Of a stretch of DNA of 64,000 nucleotides, positions 10,362 to 21,784 are shown in pieces. Position 1 is the first letter of the stretch. The number at the start of each line of letters is the position of its first letter. The translations under genes were made by a program, and so were the position numbers. The stretch is from Centrapalus pauciflorus (taxonomy: Eukaryota; Streptophyta; Magnoliopsida; Asterales; Asteraceae). Location of the stretch: contig JAANYP010000185.1 in the NCBI GenBank assembly GCA_020465985.1, positions 48,380-112,379 on the forward strand. Reading direction: 5' to 3'. Below the pieces are notes generated by a model, which worked only from the letters and a program-made list of their open reading frames with translations, was not told where the DNA came from and did no database searches.

Positions 10362-11909
10362 TCATTCAAATGGAGGAGGCAGCAGAGGAGGACCGAAGAC
10401 GCTGTTGAAGAAGTCGGTATACGGGTTCTGGCCATGGGTGAACTGTGCAGTCGGCGGAAACAAGTGAGGAGGCATCGGGTCTGGGAGGTCCTGCCTGCCA
10501 TGCGCCGGATAGCGCTGATAAGTACCTACGATAGAGTTATAGGCTTGGTAGTCGGGCATCGTGTAATCCTCATAAGACTGATATGGCATACCGGCTACGG
10601 AGTCCTCGTGATGTCGGACTCCCTCCCAATATGACCAGTCATGGTGCTGGTAGTAGGCATTTTGGTATGCTAGGGCTCTCTGCCCACCCCATAATTGATC
10701 TACTCGACCCGCTAAGTGATCGATCCTGTCATAAATATGGGTCATACGCCCATTCATCTCATCTAGCCTCTAGGTCGCATCCTCTCGGAACTCACCCTGA
10801 CCCACTGCTATATCCTCTATCTGCCTCATCATGCGGTCAAAATCAAAACTGTCATTACCTCAACTACGCGAGGTAGACGCACCTAGGTTCGGCTCAGCAT
10901 GCCGAACTCCCGCCTCATTAGCGGCCTTCTCCTCTCTCTCTCTCTCCTCTCATCCTCAGTATAGTCCTCGATATACGACTCCTTTGTCTCTTTGTCGAAT
11001 ATCTCGAACCCTTAGTCGACTTCCCTAAAAATCAGGGTAGGGAACATGGCGGCCATAATGAACGTCGCCGAAATGGGGGATAGCAGGGAATCGGGCGATA
11101 GTGAGCCCGTCCTCTCAAGGAACTTGGAGATCAACCAAGCATGGGGGATGATCGTCCTCTCTCTCGTCTCGTACATAGCCCATAAATCATTCATAATTGT
11201 CCATGCAAAGGACAGTTTGGGCCTACCCTTAAGAAGGGCGTGAAGGACTGGGATATACCTATGCCTTACTTTGGTCAGGTCACTATCGCGAGGTAAGATG
11301 TTATTCACAAGAATCTTGTGAAGCACCTTACACCTCAGAGATTAAGCCTTTCGGCTGCAGGAGGTGGAGGACTCGGACTCCAAAATGGATGGGATAAAAA
11401 CTCTATTAACCTGCTTTGTCCATTGTCCACTCCCCTGACCAAGTCATATCAGTGAAGGCCAATTGGGCCTCATTCCTATACTCGTACCCCTGCCGGTTAG
11501 ACCCTTCGTAGCCTACCCCAGAATCTAAATTAAATAATTGGCGAAGGATTTGTGCATCCATCGCCACGTCCCTACCATGGACGGTACCTATCAACCTAAA
11601 GTCGTTCGCTGAACGACCCGGCTCCCTCCGTAGGGTAGACATCCACTCGACTACGTCGGCCTGATAAATATCATTGCCGCCCATATCTAACACACTTTCC
11701 CACCCCAAATAGTCAAAAAGGTATGGGATCCCGTAGTCCTCAAAATCACTCCTCTTAACACTCTTTTCAGTTAACACTTTATTTAAATATTTCTTATACA
11801 AAAACAAGTGTGTTCAAATGTGTTCGGGGTGTTGGGATAATAGGAGGTTTGGAGACCAATCTATCGGGACATTAACATTTTGAGTTCTATGCCTTGTTCT
11901 CCTCGACAT
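10362..11909 (-). pseudogene. Athila-type ORF3 of remnant F, frameshifted
   Basis: The start ATG (11909-11907) directly follows ATTGTAG, a 3' splice site, and gives MSRRTRHRTQNVNV. A TGA comes after about 33 codons, then the frame is open to a TAA near 11406. Two further frames continue the homology: 11326-11012 (ILVNNILPRDSDLTKVRH, KLSFAWTIMNDLWAMYETRE) and 10757-10362 (Tyr-rich tail, FFNSVFGPPLLPPP). The order and wording match element G's ORF3, so this is the same gene with at least two frameshifts and two stops. Function unknown. Confidence 0.65.
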
Positions 11910-12901
11910 CTACAATTTGTGCCAACCAACCAAAATATGTATGAGATAAATTAAGTAATGTAACCTATAATTTCAATTTGCACAATTACGCTTAATTAAA
12001 AGATGCAACTATATATATACTCTTTTACGCTCACATTTTGCATCCAATATATATAGTCTATAATTTGCCATTATTTTAAGCACTAAACATTTATCATGTT
12101 TTCAATAAAAACCATTTAGCACATAGAATTTATTTTTAAGCTAATCACCCCAGTTTTATAATTTAAACAATATATGCACACTTGGGCAACCAAATTTATA
12201 AATATAAATTAATTTCTATAAATTAACCATGACAAATTAAAACACTTAACAAATAAACACGGATCTCATAAAACATACATCAAGGATATCATCAAACTCA
12301 TGCAATTTCACATACTTTGACTCTTAAAAAGTCAAAATCACCATGAAAACCCCATGGATGACCATGAAGATCAAGCTTTCATTTTTGCTCAAAAAGTATG
12401 AAATAAGTTGCAATAACTCAATAAAAACACTAACCTTTGTGATTGGAAGCTTAACTTGGTACAAATCTAGCTTTTTTTTCCTTCACCACTCTTTCTACCC
12501 AAAAATCTCCAAAATGGATAAACTACCCAAAAAGAGGTAATTTCTAACCAAGATCTTTGATATTTATGAAAATGTAGGTGTTTTGAAACTTAAATTAGCA
12601 AATTTTGGGCACAAAAATGATGTTTTTGGGAGAGAGTCGCACACCCAAGCATAGCCTATTGTTCTAGGGTTGTGATAATGGTGAAATGGGGCTCAAATCT
12701 GGATTTTAAGTCGATGGGATGCAGGGCCAGCGCAAGCCTGCGCCCCCCCCCCCCCCCTCCCTGCGCCAACTCTGCTAAAATTTCATTTTTTTACTGTTTT
12801 GGTACGCGGGGCAGTAAATCTTTCTAATTTTTGATATGGAATGTAGTCTAAAAATTTTTGTGATGGCTAAAATAATTAATTAATTTTATCATTATAACCT
12901 A
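11910..12901 (-). other. Spacer or intron region of remnant F
   Basis: AT-rich, without a gene, between the purine tract and the ORF3 acceptor (CACAAATTGTAG in minus sense, 11910-11921). It holds the GC-rich island at 12721-12767. Confidence 0.5.
12721..12767 (-). repeat. GC-rich palindromic island in the F spacer
   Basis: GCAGGGCCAGCGCAAGCCTG, then a run of 16 C interrupted only at its start, then TCCCTGCGCC. GCGCAAGCCTGCGC is nearly self-complementary and the outer GCAGGG pairs with CCCTGC. A related island lies at the same place in E (46443-46486), surrounded by AT-rich DNA. Confidence 0.6.
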
Positions 12902-12918
12902 CCATCCCCAACTTAGAC
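12902..12918 (-). other. Internal polypurine-like tract of remnant F
   Basis: Minus-strand TCTAAGTTGGGGATGGT, the same word as in G (6156) and E (46551-46564), upstream of ORF3. Confidence 0.5.
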
Positions 12919-13240
12919 TTTTGTGACGTCCTCCTCACATCAAAATTAATTTATCGGTTAAGATTATAGAAAAGTAGATCGGTACATATTCCTTATCCTT
13001 AATAATTAAAATGAAACAACTAAACAAACAAAATTCAACTTTTATAATTCAACTTAAAATAATCATCACACTTAAAAATTAAAAATAAATTATAAAGTAC
13101 TATTACAATCCAAATAAACGTAAATAATCAAACCAAACAAAATAAATCACCACATCAGAAATAACTCAAAACATACTTAATGTTTAGCACGCGTAATTAA
13201 AATTAATATTCAAATAAGTCATTCGTCCTGAGGTGTGACA

Positions 13241-13541
13241 ATCTCTTACAACTCTCCAACAGTGATCTGAAGATTGGTGAGCCAGTTTGAGTGACTTTGA
13301 AAAAGCTTCGCATGTTTGTTTTGCTTCTCTTGCAACTTTTCAATATTCTTCACCAATTCTTTGTTTGCATTTAGTATGCTACCCATGATGTCCTTCAGAA
13401 TGTTGATTTGAGATCTCATCAAGTCTTCGATTGTTACTTTTTCTCATGATCTTTCATCATCTTTGTCGTTTTGTCCTTCAGGGTTGTTGGGTACAATGAA
13501 TGGGATTTGGGTTACTTTAGAGGTTTTTCGGACAATGAATT
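13241..13541 (-). mobile_element. Element E, distal piece (split off by element C)
   Basis: This 301-base piece continues, on the minus strand, the Athila region at 44938-50026. The two halves are separated by element C and share its target duplication GAATT (13537-13541 and 44938-44942). Confidence 0.75.
13246..13541 (-). pseudogene. C-terminal end of element E ORF3
   Basis: Minus-strand frame reading LMRSQINILKDIMGSIL, then a heptad-like NKELVKNIEKLQEKQNKH, ending TNLQITVGEL and TAA at 13246-13248. One TGA lies upstream in this piece. A coiled-coil C-terminus agrees with the ORF3 of G. The N-terminal part is at 44938-45866, beyond element C. Confidence 0.6.
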
Positions 13542-13854
13542 TGTTAGACATATTTATTTCAATTTCTAGTTAATATCTTTTGTTTGTAATAATTTAACTT
13601 CTAGTTATGTATTTGTTTATGTAATGTTTAAAGTTCAAGGACCTGTTATGTAATTTTCCCAAAGTCTCTTTGGTTATAAAAACCAAATGAGACGGAGGTT
13701 TTTGTTGTTGTTGAAGAAAGAAAATATTACAGTGATATATATTCTCACAGAGCATTTCATCTTTCTCACCCAATAGAGTATTTTCATTGATAAATCTGTT
13801 TGAGTGTTACTCTATATGACATGGTTGTGTAATATCTAGGAAAGCAAGCTTTCA
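13542..13854 (+). repeat. 5' LTR of element C
   Basis: TGTTAGACATATTT to AAGCTTTCA, with a TATA-like GGTTATAAAAACC near 13673. The near-identical partner is at 44625-44937. Confidence 0.95.
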
Positions 13855-13856
13855 TT

Positions 13857-13868
13857 TGGTATCAGAGC
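13857..13868 (+). other. Primer binding site of element C
   Basis: TGGTATCAGAGC, complementary to the 3' end of plant initiator methionine tRNA, two bases after the LTR. Confidence 0.95.
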
Positions 13869-14799
13869 TTGGAATTGGATTTCAACTTGGAGCTGTGTTC
13901 AAAAAACGTAACCTGCTTTTCATCTCCTTCTTCTTAAAAAGGTCCAAATCTCTGATATTTTGCTTAAATATCATTTGTATGTTGTTATTAATCATCAAGA
14001 ATATGTTTATTGTGAAAAAGAACATCTTTTTAATGGAGTAAATGGATTATTTTCGTTGAAACCATCAGTTCGTAACTCTCTGTGTACTGTAGCAAAATTT
14101 TGACCAAACAATTTCAAAATTTTGTGTTAAACGTACTTATTTGCATCGAAATTTATCTACATGAGTCTTATATCTAATATTTCTGAGATTTAAAATTTGT
14201 ATTGTGTGAAAAACTTTGAAAAATCGTGGAATGTTGAAAATACCGAAACCATAAAGGTTTCAGTAGGTCTCTGTATTTGGAAAAAACTTTCAGGCTTGAA
14301 AACTAGTGCAGAAAGTTGCAAAAAGGGTTTCCTCTTTAAAGGTCTCGGTAGTATTTCAAGATCTCGGTATAAGGTTTCAGTAACTTTTTGGTCCAAGGTT
14401 TCGGTATAAAAGAAAGGTCTCAGCAACATATACCGAAACCTCAAAGGTTTCGGTAGTTTTCTCCAAGGTTTCAGTACCAAAGTTTCTATAACCAGGTTTC
14501 AGTACCAAGGTTTCTATAAAAAGGTTTCGGTGCCAAGGTTTCTATACCAAGGGTTTCGGTACCAAGGTTTCAGTACTCCAAGGTTTCATTATCCCAAGGT
14601 TTCAGTATCCCCACTGTTTTTTCAAAATCTTTTTAGTTCTCCATATATTTGTTTCAGGTTACAAGTTTTTATTTTTTATTTATTTTTTATTTATTTATTT
14701 ATTTATTTTATATTATTAAAAATTAAAAAAAATTAAAAAAATTAAAAAATCAATCATCTCCAAGTTTCCAATTCTAAGATCAATTTTTCAAAATCAATC
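13869..14799 (+). other. Leader of element C with GGTTTCGGTA array and an acceptor-like site
   Basis: No gene. The array is at 14242-14612. TTTGTTTCAG (AG at 14656-14657) resembles a 3' splice site, followed by AT-rich DNA up to the gag ATG. The donor is uncertain (for example TTT/GTATGT near 13977). Confidence 0.5.
14242..14612 (+). repeat. GGTTTCGGTA word array in the element C leader
   Basis: More than a dozen copies of AAGGTTTCGGTA, GGTTTCAGTA or GGTCTCGGTA, plus inverted TACCGAAACC copies, often joined by CCAA. The same word fills the pol-accessory spacer at 27346-27935 of this element. Confidence 0.9.
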
Positions 14800-16529
14800 A
14801 TGGCAAACGAGACTCTAATTTTGGGAACGGATGTTCGTCCACCGGTTCTGTATCGTGGAGAATACGATCAATGGAAGAGAAGGTTTCTAAGATTTATTGC
14901 GCTGCATGATCTGGGCTCTTTGATGCTTAAATCTCTTGAAGAAGGTCCTGTAGAATATTTCACCATCATACCTGCCAAACCCGATAATGATCCACCAATT
15001 CCCGAACTTCGTGAACCACGAGGGCCTCAGACTGAACAGGAACGACTTAGAGCCAAAGCTGACATCCAGTTAGAAAATTATCTCCTACAAGCCTTTCCCA
15101 ACACCATTCTCAACAGTATTGACAGTCAAGAGATTGGCAAGGACATGTGGGATGAAGTTGCTCACCAAATGCGAGGGTCTGAAAAATGCGACAAAATGAA
15201 AAGGGAGAACATCAAGTCTGCTTTCTCTAAGTTTAAGGCACGAGACGGAGAAACTCTTGAAAGCACTTACAATCGTTTCTGCTCCGTTTTAAACGAATTG
15301 AAAAAATGCAAAGTCAACCCCTCACAGGACGATGTCAATCTTCGTTTTCTTGCTTCGCTTCATCCTGAATGGAACTCCACATGTCGCACATTAAAGAGGA
15401 CTCATGATCTGAATGATATAAATATCCATTTCTTATTTGAAAATCTGCAAGAATTTCAAGACGATGTTGATGATCATCTAGCTATAAGAAACAAGGTTGA
15501 GTCATTATCTGCAAGTAGAACAGACCAGTGAATGATTCACTTGCCCTGATCACTGATAACAAAGGCAAATCTCCAGCCATGCCTTTCTCCTACAAAGATC
15601 CTCAAATGGGTCAGTGAAGCCATGAACCTGACAATTCTTCGGACTCTGAAATGCTAGACCTCCGTGATCAACTAGCTCTTCTATCCAATATGTTCAATCA
15701 CCGGTTCTTTAAGAAAAAGACCAACAACAACTTGAGATATGAAACGGGGCCGCGTATGCGCAGGGAAGAGAGAACGAATCGTAGTTTCAGAGAAGAGAGA
15801 AACAATACACGTGAACCCAGAAGAAATGAGTGTCGTGAGGAACCACGAGGGGATCACAAAGATGAATGGAAAATAGAGAAGGAAGAGAAGCGTGATAATC
15901 ATCGTGATGACTATCGCAACCCTGATGAGGAACGAATTGAGAGGCTAGCTGGAGGAGACAAAAGGAACAAGCCTGAAGAAAAGAATGTAAAATCTGGAAA
16001 GAGTCTTGTTTGCTACAAGTGTGGTGAATTGGGTCACTTTGCCAGAGAATGTGTTAAACCTTTCCAACGAAACGCTGACTACTATCGTCGAAAACTGGCA
16101 ATGATTGAAAGGAAAGAAGGTGGTCAAGCTCTAGTAGCAGAGGATGACTATTGGATGGATGATCAGAGTGATGATGAAAATGATGGAGCTAACGATGTCC
16201 CATGTTATTTGGCTGACATCTTCGGTCTCAACTCTGGTGATCTAGGGTCAGATATGCAGGTGGTTCAAGAACAGCTCGTGGATTTCAGAGCTGAAAGGAG
16301 TGAAGGACGTGAGGAAAGATATGCTTCAGATGATGAACTGGTTGAAGAGACGTCCACCTCATATTGTCTAATGACTGACGACAAAGACTTCATCTCATCT
16401 GATGGCGAGTCCAGTGAGGTACATTCTGAAATTGAATTCAAATTATTCAATGATTTCAAACTTCTCACTGAAAAATATCATTCTCTCGAACAGAAATTTT
16501 TGCTTGAAAGGAAAAGTCTCGCACTTTAA
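14800..16529 (+). pseudogene. Copia gag of element C, frameshifted
   Basis: The ATG at 14800 opens 243 codons (MANETLILGTDVRPPVL...) with the copia Gag layout: YDQWKRRFLRFI, then MWDEVAHQMRGS and FLASLHPEWN. A TGA stops it at 15531. After a frame change, 15651-16529 continues with an Arg/Glu-rich stretch and one CCHC knuckle, CYKCGELGHFAREC (16011-16052), which would bind the RNA genome in the particle. An acidic tail follows. The start is the first ATG after the leader and fits the domain start. At least one frameshift makes it non-functional. Confidence 0.85.
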
Positions 16530-16537
16530 ATAATCAG

Positions 16538-17268
16538 TTGCTCAAAGTAAAAAGTGAAAAATCAAATATTCAGATAGACATGGTCAAGATTAATGATATG
16601 AATTATTCTTTAATTAAAACTTCAAATAAAATTAAAGAAGAGAACAATTCATTGAAATCTCAGCTTTCTGAAGTGTCAAACAAATTTGAATCCATCTCAT
16701 GCGAAAACTCTCAGAATGCACAAAAGTTCAAAATGATTTCCAACGAAAGAGTGGAGTTGTATGCAAAAATAAAAACCCTAGAGGATGAATTTCTGAAACG
16801 TGGTCAAACTGATTAGACCATCCACATGAATAAACCGAAAGAGACTCGTTTCTATCATTCTAAGGAAGGTATTTGGTATGAAAGTCCTAATATTCTTAAC
16901 AAGGTATTAAACACTTTACCTACCTTGTATGATCACAATTACATGGGACATGGTTTCAAGGCAGTTTTCTATCGTTCAATGGAAGATGCCTTACATGAGG
17001 AAGATTCCAAACGAAAACTTTGCGAAAACGAGCATACATCTTTTGTCTATGAGCGACTATATGACACTTATTCCACTAGAGAACCCAATCTATCGGATGA
17101 CTACATACATAGTTACTCAAAGTCGGAAATGGATGCTAAACCTGTTGCATCAACATCTCATTCCTACATTCCCACCTTCATTCTTCAAAATCAAATCACA
17201 CATCTTGAAAAAGAAATTTTGAAAGGTGAGGAGAATTGTATTTGCAAAGGTTTTGAACAAACAGTATT
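16538..17268 (+). pseudogene. Element C gag-protease linker, upstream part
   Basis: A further frame with a coiled-coil stretch (NNSLKSQLSEVSNKFES), then a TAG at 16814 and an open run to the insertion point of element B. It continues the polyprotein between the zinc knuckle and protease. Low-complexity and charged; no enzyme motif. Element B is inserted at 17268/21785 with duplication GTATT, separating it from 21785 onward. Confidence 0.55.
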
Positions 17269-17562
17269 TGTTAGAATATGTTTAATTGATGAAAAACAAA
17301 GTCTAGGGACTGTTTGTGTATTTCCTTAATAGTTTGTATAAATGTATAAATAGCAACTTCGACTTTCCATATTAGGAGATCTGACATATTATCATTTTGT
17401 ACGCATACGAATTAGTGAGAGCAGCTCTGTACAAGAATATTCCTGATCATCATTTTGTAATCATCAAGTTCATCAATCTAATCATTCGGTCAGTGTTGAT
17501 TACATTTATTGTTCTTATTAACTGCATATTGTTGATTGAATTGGTAGAAACTACATTTCACA
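17269..17562 (+). repeat. 5' LTR of element B
   Basis: TGTTAGAATATG to CTACATTTCACA, with TATA box TGTATAAATAGC near 17345. No clear primer site follows it. The nearest weak likeness is TGGTCTCTAAAC about 28 bases on, with 8 of 12 bases matching the initiator-Met site. Confidence 0.92.
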
Positions 17563-17785
17563 ATTGATTGAATTTGTGTTTTTCTAACATTGGTCTCTAA
17601 ACGATTGACTCTGGAGTTCATTCAATAATTAACTATTATTGTCTGGAAACCCGATGCTTTAAAAAGAAAATCACAAGTTTTGATAATTTCTGATAAAATG
17701 TTACAATTTTTCTACATTTTTGACGGATGTCATTTGTGTACATGATATGACTAACATGATGTTCTTGTTTTTTACAGGTGTTCAA
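17563..17785 (+). promoter_or_regulatory. Leader of element B ending in a 3' splice site
   Basis: A T-rich tract ending TTGTTTTTTACAG, then GTGTTCAA and the ATG at 17786. Element C has CTTTTCAAAAGAATTCAAATGG at the matching place before its own accessory gene, so the two leaders are homologous. Confidence 0.6.
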
Positions 17786-20700
17786 ATGGCATCCCCAGTT
17801 CAATCTCAAAATTCAAATTCCTCTGATTCTCATTCATCATCAAATCATACCCTTGTATCTACCCCAGTTAGATCTACCTCAGTTGCCCGTTCATCACAAA
17901 CAAACATTATCCCAGATAACCAGCTAGTAAAACCAAAACATTGCCTTCCTTTCCGTGATAATAACCATCGTTTAGATACCAAGGTTATTAAAGTAAGACA
18001 TCCTATCATTGTGGACATTTTGAAAGGCCATCCACTCGGTTATCTGCTTCAATACAAACCGTCTATTCCACAAGTGTATCTACAACAATTTTGGCACACT
18101 GTCAAATTTGTTCCTGCTGACGGAAATCATCACTTCAAAGTGACAATAGACCAGTTCAAGACGAAAATCACTCTAGCAAGACTGCGTCATAATCTATTTC
18201 TTCTGAGACGTATAGACACTGTGAATTTCCCAGAGTTGGCAGACTTTGAAGACTTTGTTTCTGACGAGGAGCTGGTACATGACTTGATCTGCTTGGGCTA
18301 CTCAAAGCCACTTCTGAAGAGCTCAAAGTTTCACAGGAATGGTTTAAAAGGAGAATGGTATACATTACTTGGAATCATAAATAGGTGCATGACTTCAAAA
18401 CATACTGGGATTGACAGATGCAACATTCATTGCTTGAGAATATTTCATGGGATAGCATTCAACAAACATTATGACTTTGCTCAGTGCATATGGGAAGATT
18501 TGAAAGAGATTGTGCTTGCAAAAACAACGAATAGAGAAAGAAAATTTGTTCCGCTTCAGAGGTTCATACAGATTCTTATCCGAGGGATTCTCCGTGCTAA
18601 TGAAAATATTCCGAAGCGAGCCAATTCTCAGAGGTGTCCGGATTATGTTATGATAAGCCTACACGAAGTGCCGGATTCCCCAAATGCAAACATTATGCCA
18701 ATTCCAGAGTCGTTGCTCAAATATGCGGATCAAGAAAGTGAAAATGTGAGATTATATCGAATAGATCATGCTCCGATAGAGACCCAGGAACCGGGATCTC
18801 TTAGCCCAGGAGCTTTAAGGATAGAGGAACCTCAGCAAGGGGCTGAAGTTCAGGTTGCCTATTTTGAGAGTGAGGGAGAAGTTAGTGTGAGGGGTGGTGG
18901 GGAAGAAGCTGAAAAGTCATATTCTGAGAGGACGTTATCTGATATACAAGAAGAAGAGGGAGAAGGAGATGATGATGATGATGATGGTGATGATGGAGGT
19001 GATCATCATGAGGGAGGAGGGATGATGGTAGAGAGTGTGAGGGAGACCATGACCCCAGAAAGCCGGGATTTAACCACGTCTACTGTTAGCTCTCCTATGA
19101 GAGTTAGCATTGAACAAGTCAGTATCCCACTGACGATTGCACACCCAACTATCCACTCAGTCTCCTCCCAACAGGAGACTGTTTCAATTGAACACAGGGA
19201 TGAACCACAAAATCTATCCGAAAGTCACTTGGACTTAATGGATATTGAAACAAGTGCACAACTGCCCATGTGTACGACTTCTTTTCAATCACCGAGTCTA
19301 GTTCCTATACACTCTAGGACACTTGAGTCAACTTCATTTGTTGAAGTGAGTGTGGTTGAACTTAGTGTTCCCACTGGAACACCCTCAGTAACGGAAGCAT
19401 TTGTTGCTCCGTCACTTGAAGAGGGTGGAAGTCCAGTCAGAGAAACGACAATACCAACTTTGAGCACTAGCCACACAGAAGTTCTTTATACAAGTTCGAC
19501 TGTTGTGTCAACTGGAAGTCTACGTGACCCAGTGGTGACTTTATCCCCTTTTGTTACAGAATCAACCTTGACAAGTGCATTGAATGAAGCTGTGTCTGGT
19601 GTAAATATGCATGTATCTAATCAGTTAGCTGAGGTAATGGCCCAAATGACAAATATTCAAAAGTTTTTAAAGGGAAAGGATGTTGCAGAGGAGTCTGTTA
19701 AACAATCTGAGTCAAAACAAGCTATAGAAGAGTTGAAGGAAGAGTTGAAGGACTTTGTTTTTGAGTAGTTTGATGAGATGCGAGAACGTATGATCAGTCT
19801 GGAAAATACTGTGGTCACCGCGTTAGGTAATCTTTCAGAAAGGGTGGCTGCAGTAGAGGAAACCTGCAAGGCTCAAGCTTCCTCGTCCAAGAGGAAACAT
19901 GATGAGCATGACGAAGACTCCGATGATGCTCCTCATGAGGGGGAGAAGAGGAGAAAGCTTGATGAACCAACGCCTGGAGTATTAATGATAACATATCCAG
20001 AAAAGGAGCCGGAAGCTCAGGAGAGAGAAGCTAGGGGCTCTAAAGAATCAACTGGTGAACAGAGAGAGCTGGGATTGATTCTTTATGAAGATGTTCCAGT
20101 TCCTTTGAACACTCAGTCTGATATCTATCACTTTGTAGAGTATATTGCTTCAGATGAAGACGTTCAAGAGAAAAATCAAGAGTTTAGTATTCAAGGGACA
20201 GGAGAAGAGAGAGAAGAGTATATTGAAGTTTCTGAAGATGATGATATAATCACTTTGACAGATGTAGATTTTAGAGGTGAAAGAATCGAGGAGGAGGAAG
20301 TGTTAGTTGAGGAAATTATGAAGGATGTTGAATCAACACCAACGGTTGAAAAGCCTGAGGTGGTTGTACAAGTTAAAGAAGAATTTGAAGAGTTTCCTGT
20401 TGAGAGCAGTGTGGCTCAAGAAACAGTTGTTTTGAATGAAGTTGAAGTGATGGATAGGTTTTTCAATGAATATGTGCTTGCTGATGAATCGAAGAAACAA
20501 CACAGACTTAGATTTGAAGCACAACAAGTGGTACAAAGGGAGATTCAAGATATGCTAACTTTGTTGAATAAGGATGAGATAAGCAAGAAGAAGGTGAAAA
20601 AGCTTGAACTTCCAGAGAACAGATCTGCGAAATTTATCAGAAAAAGAAACAAGATGCCGTATATTGAAGATATTCTGGAGAAACGGATCTTTTGCAAGAA

Positions 20701-21454
20701 GCAAGCTCCATGCTCATTTCACAAGTTATTCAGAGTTCTAGAACCAAATATGCCTAATCTGGTTAACTATGCCAGTTTCCTGAGAAATAAGACACAAGAG
20801 GTTGAGAAGGTTAAGAGCGAATTCAGAATAGTGGACCTGGTGAAGATTGATAAAGAAAGATTTGTCAACATTTTTTATCCAAAATTCACAGTCACTAGAT
20901 CAGATGGAAATACTTATGTGTTCACGGAAGCTGACATGTTCAACATGCACTTGGTAGATATTGAAGATCTTTTTGATGAACTGTGCAGAAACAAAAGAAA
21001 TGAACACTGTAGATTTGCGCTTAAGACACTGTTCCACTTTATGCATACCAAATTGGTATTAATGTCAGTGCAATATCTACAGATTGGGGTTGAAAGAGGC
21101 ATGAGGAAGATCAACATGACAGCGCCTCACAGAGATATTAAGTTTGCTGGTGAGCTGAAAGAGTTTCAAGTGATCATGGTGAAGCATCCAGCAGTCATGT
21201 ATAAAGATCGGAATAAGAAGTTGAGAGCAATGAGGAGTGTGGAGCTGAACAAGTTTTCTGATGGTACTTTGATTAAAGTTATGAGTGGTTTGAAAGGTAA
21301 GCTTGCAGCAGATCAGAAAAGGAAGACAAAGAAAGGAGCCTTATCTGTTAACGACCGAAGACTCATGGTTGAGTTTATTTCAAAAATTGAATGGAGGCTT
21401 TCGGATCGTAAAAGTATCAGAAGGTTTGAACAAAAGCTGGGCTTATCGGTTTAA
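17786..21454 (+). CDS. Element B accessory protein, one in-frame TAG
   Basis: One frame of 1,223 codons with a single TAG at 19766-19768 (codon 661). Residues about 50-320 form the N-terminal domain: VRHPIIVDILKGHPLGYLLQ, PQVYLQQFWHTV, LVHDLICLGYSKPL, GLKGEW, KHTGIDRCN and FVPLQRFIQILIRGIL. The same landmarks are in C (VPKIYLQQFWHYL, GLQGLW, KTSGHDAGS, IPFQRFFQLFVRYF). A long acidic, Ser/Thr-rich middle and a short coiled coil (VSNQLAEVMAQMTNIQKFLK) follow. The C-terminal domain (about residues 1030-1220: YPKFTVTR, FSDGTLIKVMSGL, WRLSDRKSIRRFEQKLGL) matches the end of C's protein (WSPSFTVVQ, YLDGTLRLIRSGL, LTLREYIRRFEVYL). There is no catalytic motif or membrane segment. The ATG choice rests on the splice acceptor. 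Function unknown. Confidence 0.75.
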
Positions 21455-21474
21455 CGACTTTGCTATTTTCATCA

Positions 21475-21485
21475 AACGGGGAGAA
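21475..21485 (+). other. Polypurine tract of element B
   Basis: AACGGGGAGAA immediately before the 3' LTR. Confidence 0.8.
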
Positions 21486-21779
21486 TGTTAGAATATGTTT
21501 AATTGATGAAAAACAAAGTCTAGGGACTGTTTGTGTATTTCCTTAATAGTTTGTATAAATGTATAAATAGCAACTTTGACTTTCCATATTAGGAGATCTT
21601 ACATATTATCTTTTTGTATGCATAAGAATTAGTGAGAGCAGCTCTGTACAAGAATATTCATGATCATCATTTTGTAATCATCAAGTTCATCAATCTAATC
21701 ATTCGGTCAGTGTTGATTACATTTATTGTTCTTATTAATTGCATATTGTTGATTGAATTGGTAGAAACTACATTTCACA
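21486..21779 (+). repeat. 3' LTR of element B
   Basis: Matches 17269-17562 with few differences and is followed by the duplication GTATT. Confidence 0.92.
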
Positions 21780-21784
21780 GTATT

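Larger units (their letters stand above)
9924..13240 (-). mobile_element. Element F: Athila-type remnant (spacer, ORF3, 3' region)
   Basis: Read on the minus strand: a purine tract (12902-12918), a spacer with a GC-rich island, a 3' splice site, an ORF3 pseudogene and a 3' region that stops at element G. It lacks pol and LTRs. On its upstream side it joins, without any LTR, the 3' end of another ORF3 (E, stop at 13246-13248). Either a deletion fused two elements, or one element carried two ORF3 cassettes. Confidence 0.6.
17269..21779 (+). mobile_element. Element B: small LTR retrotransposon carrying only an accessory gene
   Basis: Two 294-base LTRs (17269-17562, 21486-21779) that differ at about eight positions by eye, flanked by perfect GTATT duplications (17264-17268, 21780-21784). 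The interior holds one long gene, a splice acceptor before it and a polypurine tract after it. No gag knuckle, protease, integrase, RT or RNase H is present. It must have been moved by enzymes made elsewhere, probably from a copia element like C: both LTRs begin TGTTAGA and are about 300 bases long, and the two accessory proteins are related. Confidence 0.9.

Noticed and set aside
12343..12540. Plus-strand frame with a Phe-rich middle in the F spacer
   Set aside because: AT-rich chance frame inside the spacer, opposite to the element's coding strand.
12743..12758. C16 run as a sign of a telomere-like or satellite sequence
   Set aside because: A single homopolymer inside the GC-rich island; no repeated unit.
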